Assembly (NCBI GenBank): GCA_030340625.1
Contig: JAOPHQ010005460.1
Location: forward strand, 1 to 64,000
Length of the DNA: 64,000 nt
Direction of reading: 5' to 3'
From: Merluccius polli
Taxonomy: Eukaryota > Chordata > Actinopteri > Gadiformes > Merlucciidae
Positions 59,801-64,000 of this stretch are shown here, in pieces; the first letter of the stretch is position 1; every line of letters starts with the position of its first letter. Position numbers and translations under genes: made by a program. The notes below the pieces were generated by a model. That model saw only the letters and a program-made list of their open reading frames with translations, was not told the origin of the DNA and made no database searches.

Positions 59801-60250
59801 ACCTCCGTGACATCCAATTCGCACTGGGTTGGCAGATGGCAGGACGAATCCCTTGATGTAAAAACAGGCAGACTAGTAAACCTACAAGATACAACCAGTA
59901 GATGGGGGTATTCTGTGGATAACATACAACAGGAAAAATAGTCTGTTATATTCGGACAATAAAAACTTGATGAAGAGAATACGTTTTTTCTTATTTATGT
60001 ATAGCATAATATTATCACAATTATGACGATAATATAATGAAAATATACAATTAAAAAGTGACAGATATTCACCAAGCAATTAAGTTGAAGTTTATTTAAT
60101 GAGTACATGAATTAACAGTTTAACAGAACATATAAAACACAGGAAATATCTACATATAGAAAAAATGAAAAATCAAGAATAACTGAATATAGTTTAAGTG
60201 ACTGCATACAAGTAGTCATTTTCAAAATTAATGTTTCAATAACTCACCAT
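56820..60250 (-). CDS. tlr8: Toll-like receptor 8 (endosomal RNA sensor)
   Basis: Type I receptor of endosomes that detects single-stranded RNA breakdown products and signals through MyD88. The main exon is 56820-59912 (acceptor TTATCCACAG). The start codon is the last three bases of an upstream exon at 60248-60250 (CACAATG followed by GTGAGTT). Together they encode about 1031 aa. A hydrophobic signal peptide (NTPIYWLYLVGLLVCLFLHQ) precedes leucine-rich repeats. Among them are the CPRCGNAPYPCVPC insertion typical of TLR7/8/9 and a Z-loop region (~440-480). TM is ~812-832 (LALLICILTSTFIIV). The TIR domain starts at YDVFVTYDTKD and has box 2 LEERDWPPGTPL. LEPVLQHS and RNVV near the end favour TLR8 over TLR7. 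Confidence 0.93.
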
Positions 60251-60970
60251 TGTGCATGTGGTAGACCCGCAAGATATTATTTGTAAAAAACATAAAAGTC
60301 AGTAAATATCAACTCAATAGCACTTTCGGCAAGTGTACTTATGTTCCCAGATTTTTCCGTACATACAACAGAACATGTCCCTGTGGGTGAACAGACTAAA
60401 TCAAACTGCAGCATGCTTCTTAAAAGTAGAATTCACCAATTGCAGAAGTCTGCTTTTCTTTACTTCCCTATAACTAGTACATAGATTAATCATGTTGTGA
60501 TTCCATTTAAAGATAACAGAATCCTTCCTGGTTTCTAAGAAGAAAGCTGATTTGATGTATTCCATTTAAAATGTATTCTCTTTCATACAACAGTTAGTTC
60601 CGACCGAATCATTTGATTGGACAAGAGGCATTCCATGAGTGCTTCAGTATTAGAGCACTGGGACTTTTAACTGTACATGTATCACTTCGCTTTACAGCTG
60701 TTCTAGTAAAAAACAATTCAAAGTAGCTGCCCTGCTGTAACAGGAAATGTGTATGTCTTGCTTGGCAACAGTCCAGTCCCAGTCCAGTTGTGCAACTATG
60801 TGTTGGCCAAGCCAAATAAATGATTAAATAAACAAACAAATCATAATCTGTTGTCGCTTATTACTGTCAACTAATAAACAATGCTTGTGGAACTGTTGTA
60901 TAAAAGCAATATTATACTTGATGTCGTGCTGATATTCAGTATAACAGCACTCCCTCTCTTGTGATATTGC

Positions 60971-61381
60971 TCAATTAAAGTGTCTCCCCAACAGATCACT
61001 GTACTGCTTGTTAATCTCTGTCACGAGCACGCTTCTGAGGCCAAACCAGAAGCATGGCTGAGCCTGAGGATTAGTCGGCCACTCCATGACCGAGCGACTG
61101 TACAGTCTCTTCCTGAGCCCCAGGTAATTTGACTAACATGATGCCTTCTCCAGGAAAATCAGCACGATGATGTCGTTCTACTCATCCATGAGTCACTGGT
61201 GGGCCATGTAGAACGCCGTTTTATAGTTCCCGCTCTTGAGGTCACGGTTGGTGAGGACGAACGCCATCCTCTTACTCTGATGGATACTCTGGCAGAGGTT
61301 GTGGATGAGTGGACACCCCAGGATCCAGTTGCGCTCCTGCAGGCACAGGCGGAGCGGACGGTCCCCACATTCCTCCAGCTG

Positions 61382-61387
<6 letters not shown>
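60971..61387 (-). pseudogene. TIR-domain remnant of a tlr7/8-type gene
   Basis: One minus-strand frame from 61381 down to a stop at 60971-60973 reads as the C-terminal half of a TIR domain. It contains LCLQERNWILGCPLIHNL (box 2 region), FVLTNRDLKSGNYKTAFYMA, RLYSRSVMEWPTNPQA and FWFGLRSVL. Three in-frame stops interrupt it, after MAHQ, after LMDE and after KASC, so it cannot make protein. Its 5' side ends at an (AT)n array, and no LRR region remains. It lies upstream of tlr8 in the place of the tlr7/8 tandem partner. EWPTNPQA resembles TLR7, but TLR8-like origin is possible. Confidence 0.88.

Positions 61388-61449
<62 letters not shown>
61388..61449. repeat. (AT)n microsatellite
   Basis: About 30 AT units directly at the truncated end of the TIR pseudogene; instability here may have removed the rest of the gene. 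Confidence 0.95.
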
Positions 61450-61452
<3 letters not shown>

Positions 61453-61551
61453 ATACTGTATGTATATATGGCTACAGAAAAGAGTATCAGTATGGTTGTT
61501 TTAAAGCTAGTTTGTCAATAATAGGAAAACAAATGCATGAAGTTAGGAATT

Positions 61552-61768
61552 AACTCTGCTTTTGATTGGTTGACTGCTTTCAGTATTGCCCTGTATCTCT
61601 ACCTCTGACACCAGCTTGTGTTTTTTATTGTCTTTTTGTTGTTGTCTACTGTCTTAATGTTGTTCTAACTGTTGGCTGCAGGTGTTGTGTTTTTGATGTG
61701 ATCATCTGTATTACTATTACTTGTGTATTAATCTTAAACCCCTGGCTGCAAACCAAATTTCCCCTTGT
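61552..61768 (+). mobile_element. LINE 3' UTR, second copy
   Basis: Aligns with 56410-56640 with few differences: CTGCTTTTGATTGGTTGACT at the start, GTTGGCTGCAG in the middle and CTGGCTGCAAACCAAATTTC at the end. Only the UTR is present, a 5'-truncated LINE insertion. Confidence 0.88.
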
Positions 61769-61781
61769 TATACCTATATCG

Positions 61782-61993
61782 TAGCCTGGCTCCGCCCGCC
61801 TACGTACTTCCGCTCAATTTTCATTTCACTTCAGTACTAGGTCTGGCGGTGCTGTATGTTAGAACGATTTCTTTTCCCTCAAATGTGCCTTCCAATCAGC
61901 AAACAGGAGGCGCGGCCTGAGAACAGTGACGTAGAGGTCGTGCGCGAATTTCAGTTATTGAGCGGAAGTACGGAGGCGGGCGGAACCAGGCTA
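61782..61993. mobile_element. MITE with ~38-bp inverted ends (TAGCCTGG...CCAGGCTA)
   Basis: The left arm TAGCCTGGCTCCGCCCGCCT (61782 on) and right arm ending GGCGGGCGGAACCAGGCTA (to 61993) are imperfect reverse complements out to ACTTCCGCTCAAT. No clear target duplication was found, so the superfamily is open; the 3' ORF nearby is PIF/Harbinger but no link is shown. Confidence 0.75.
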
Positions 61994-62113
61994 ATGCTAA
62001 TGCTCACTGCATCTGCCGTTTGTATACATATAGACGCCTCATGACGTGCTGGAACGTAACCCAGCGTCGCCGCCATATTGATTGGGTCTCCTCACTCTAG
62101 TCTAGCATAGGAG

Positions 62114-62356
62114 CAGGGCCGTGCAGAGATCCTTTGAGGGGCAGGGGCTCAAAATCAAAAATGGGAGGATTTCTATTGCGCGATTGTTGAGCGGGGGGGG
62201 GGGGGGGGGGGGGGGGGGGCTACAGGAGGGCGCGGGGGGGGGGGGGGGGGGGGGGTCAAAAGGGCACTTTGGTCCGCTCAAAAGGGCACTTTGGTCCTTC
62301 AAAGGGAAAAGGGCAGGGGCTCGGGCACCCATAGCCCCCCCCTCTGCACGTGCCTG
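62114..62356. mobile_element. hAT-type MITE with CATAGGAG target duplication and poly-G core
   Basis: Ends are CAGGGCCGTGCAGAGA and TCTGCACGTGCCTG. CATAGGAG is present exactly at 62106-62113 and 62357-62364. The interior has two G runs (62192-62219 and 62234-62255), which may be assembly-sensitive. Confidence 0.88.
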
Positions 62357-62364
62357 CATAGGAG

Positions 62365-63598
62365 TCAACGGGAGAACAAGCTATGCCAGTATTGTGTGCA
62401 GCTTACGGCGCAGTATTGACACCAGATCGTGTGGGATTACCTTTAACAAGTAAGATTGAACAATAATTCTTATTATTAAAAAAAAAAATATATATATATT
62501 AATTCGTCCTGTATCATAAATAAATCTCTGCCATTTGTAACAAACCAAACCGTGCGAAAATCCGGATGGCGCTGATACGTCAGCTCCAACAGGCAGCGTC
62601 AGTCTATGAGGCGTCTACGTATGTCTATGTTTGTATACTGCGCGCAACGTGGTTTCTGGCGCATGAAATACGTCACGACCAAAACGTTAGCGATTGGTTA
62701 AGGCAGATCCAGAGTGGCACTGGGCAGAGCCAATAGGTTTTAAACTTCAACAGCACCCGCCTTCAAGTGAGAAATCGTTTGTCTCTACAGCACTGCTAGA
62801 CCATGGGTATGAATGAAATGAGTACCAAGGTCTAGTTAGGACTAGGCTACCTATACACAAGTTCACGCGCGAAACCACGGGTGCCGCCATGACGCTACAA
62901 AAATGCATTTCATTTCCGCCGGAAGTGGTTTGCGCAGCGTCTGCCGGTGTAAACACAGCGATTTCGATGACAGCTTGGGATCACGGTTCTACCACTTTGA
63001 CTGGAGATGGCGTTATTCTACTTTGCCCACATGCTCCCGAAAATTGTTGATGATTTTGTCGAGGGAAGGTTACAGTTATGCAGTAAATATCGCAGCATTT
63101 TAAAAATAATATAAACTGCCTTATTAAGGTCATGCCCACAGGAGCCAACAGATGTCCGTTATTTACATAATCTCTTTGTGCTGTGCAATATATCAATGTG
63201 CCTGTACTGTTTGAGTAAAATAAAGTTTGATGTAATTTAATTTCATTTCATTATTGCACTGAACTACAATCATGAATGATAGGCCTTATGTTCCTTAGAT
63301 GGTTACAATTTCTGTTAACAGTTTATCATTCATAGCAAGCTCATACTGTACATAAATAACACTGGATTAATTCATTGTTTTGAGGAAACTAAAGAAATGG
63401 CTTCAACAAGAAAGATCACATGTTTAATTCTAACAGGTATTTAAAAAGTAAAATACAAAAGCCCACACAATTACATCACTATAAAAATATTCATATATAA
63501 TATTAAAAAAATACAATGCATGCAGTATTTATTGTGTTTATCTGTATTTATTGAACAACATGGCTGGGTGTTGGTAGACTGGGACATAAGGCAAGATT
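62365..63598. other. Interval with promoter-like words, no supported gene
   Basis: Contains YY1-like GCCGCCATG and an ETS word CCGGAAGT near 62883-62925, with short frames on both strands that match nothing I know. AT-rich sequence from 63080 on is probably the 3' flank of the transposase frame on the minus strand. Confidence 0.4.
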
Positions 63599-64000
63599 CT
63601 AAACCTCACGAGGCACTCTGATCAGTGGACTCTTCAGGTTAACTAGGCCAGCACAGATGGTTAAGATGTTGTCCAGTTTCGGTGCCATGCTGATGGGAAC
63701 GGTCTGGGATAAAATCTTAAAGACCTTCAGTCTCTGGATTGCTCTTTCCACATGTATGCGGACATTGGCTACTCGCCTGGTGCGTGTCGTCTCCTCATTT
63801 GTCAACTGATTGCGCCTGTAGGTGAATGCAGGGATGTTCAAACTGACCCTTCTCTCATCAAGCAAGTCTCGAATGGTGAACCCACGGTCCGCCATGACCT
63901 CATCACCAGCCCTCAGATAGTCTAGAAACCCACTGTCCATGGTGATAAACTTATCGCTGCTTCTGCCAGCATAGGCGTCAGATATAAACATGATAAGCCC
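63599..64000 (-). CDS. PIF/Harbinger-type (DDE_Tnp_4) transposase, 5' part beyond the window
   Basis: The C-terminal ~134 residues of a DDE transposase of the kind found in PIF/Harbinger and ISL2EU elements, often annotated in fish as a HARBI1-like or THAP-linked protein. Visible motifs are FISDAYAGRSSDKFI (region of an earlier catalytic D), VMADRGFTIRDLL (catalytic D) and RIHVERAIQRLKVFKIL (catalytic E). The frame is open to the last base of the window, so the start lies outside; the stop is at 63599. No stop or frameshift is seen in this part. It could be a mobile element copy or a domesticated gene. Confidence 0.85.
   Translation of the reverse strand, partial: GLIMFISDAYAGRSSDKFITMDSGFLDYLRAGDEVMADRGFTIRDLLDERRVSLNIPAFTYRRNQLTNEETTRTRRVANVRIHVERAIQRLKVFKILSQTVPISMAPKLDNILTICAGLVNLKSPLIRVPREV

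Noticed and set aside
61159..61389. 76-codon minus-strand frame over the TIR pseudogene
   Set aside because: It is a frame-shifted shadow; the neighbouring frame gives clear TIR motifs with stops.
62887..63102. Short plus-strand frames after GCCGCCATG, considered as a THAP-type exon of the transposase
   Set aside because: No C2CH signature of a THAP domain can be read, and the transposase frame is on the opposite strand.

Overview
The window looks like nuclear DNA of a ray-finned (acanthomorph-type) fish. The genes are intron-rich with GT-AG splice sites. CA/GT, AT and CT microsatellites are dense, and many short non-autonomous DNA transposons of fish type are present. No prokaryotic operons, Shine-Dalgarno sites, rRNA genes or CRISPR arrays are seen. 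The gene order gpm6b, ofd1, trappc2, rab9a, egfl6, thymosin beta, tlr7/8 matches the block on human Xp22.2, so this is conserved vertebrate synteny.

Layout. Bases 1-10200 hold gpm6b (+), entered at its second coding exon and with two alternative last exons. Bases 10211-20996 hold ofd1 (-), 21 coding exons that join in frame to about 1002 codons. It is head to head with trappc2 (+, 21993-22962), across a shared promoter. rab9a (-) has its whole coding sequence in one exon at 24418-25026, with its upstream exon and promoter near 26.0-26.2 kb. egfl6 (-) spans 27185-36183 in 13 exons (528 aa). A gene-poor 9.7 kb stretch follows, made of simple repeats and transposon relics. A thymosin-beta gene (-) lies at 45948-46186 with a TATA/octamer/CRE promoter upstream.

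Bases 47510-56333 are a complete, apparently intact Ty3/gypsy-type LTR retrotransposon. It has near-identical 1.24 kb LTRs, a tRNA-Pro primer-binding site, a PNMA-like gag with a zinc knuckle, a 1532-codon pol frame, a polypurine tract and a 4-bp target duplication. Gag and pol are linked by a textbook -1 frameshift cassette: GGGAAAC, a 6-nt spacer and an H-type pseudoknot. The element sits inside the 3' end of an older LINE copy. Beyond it is tlr8 (-, 56820-60250), whose ATG is the last codon of a separate upstream exon. Next come a stop-riddled TIR fragment of a second tlr7/8-type gene, more transposons, and the end of a PIF/Harbinger-type transposase ORF cut by the window edge.

The host genes do not form one pathway. 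They are a myelin-proteolipid-family membrane protein, a centrosome/cilium protein, a TRAPP subunit, a late-endosome Rab, a secreted EGF/MAM matrix protein, an actin-monomer binder and an endosomal RNA sensor. What stands out is the transposon biology: the young LTR element with its frameshift signal, and a hAT element inserted against an egfl6 splice acceptor. Exon borders were read by eye and may be off by a base or two.
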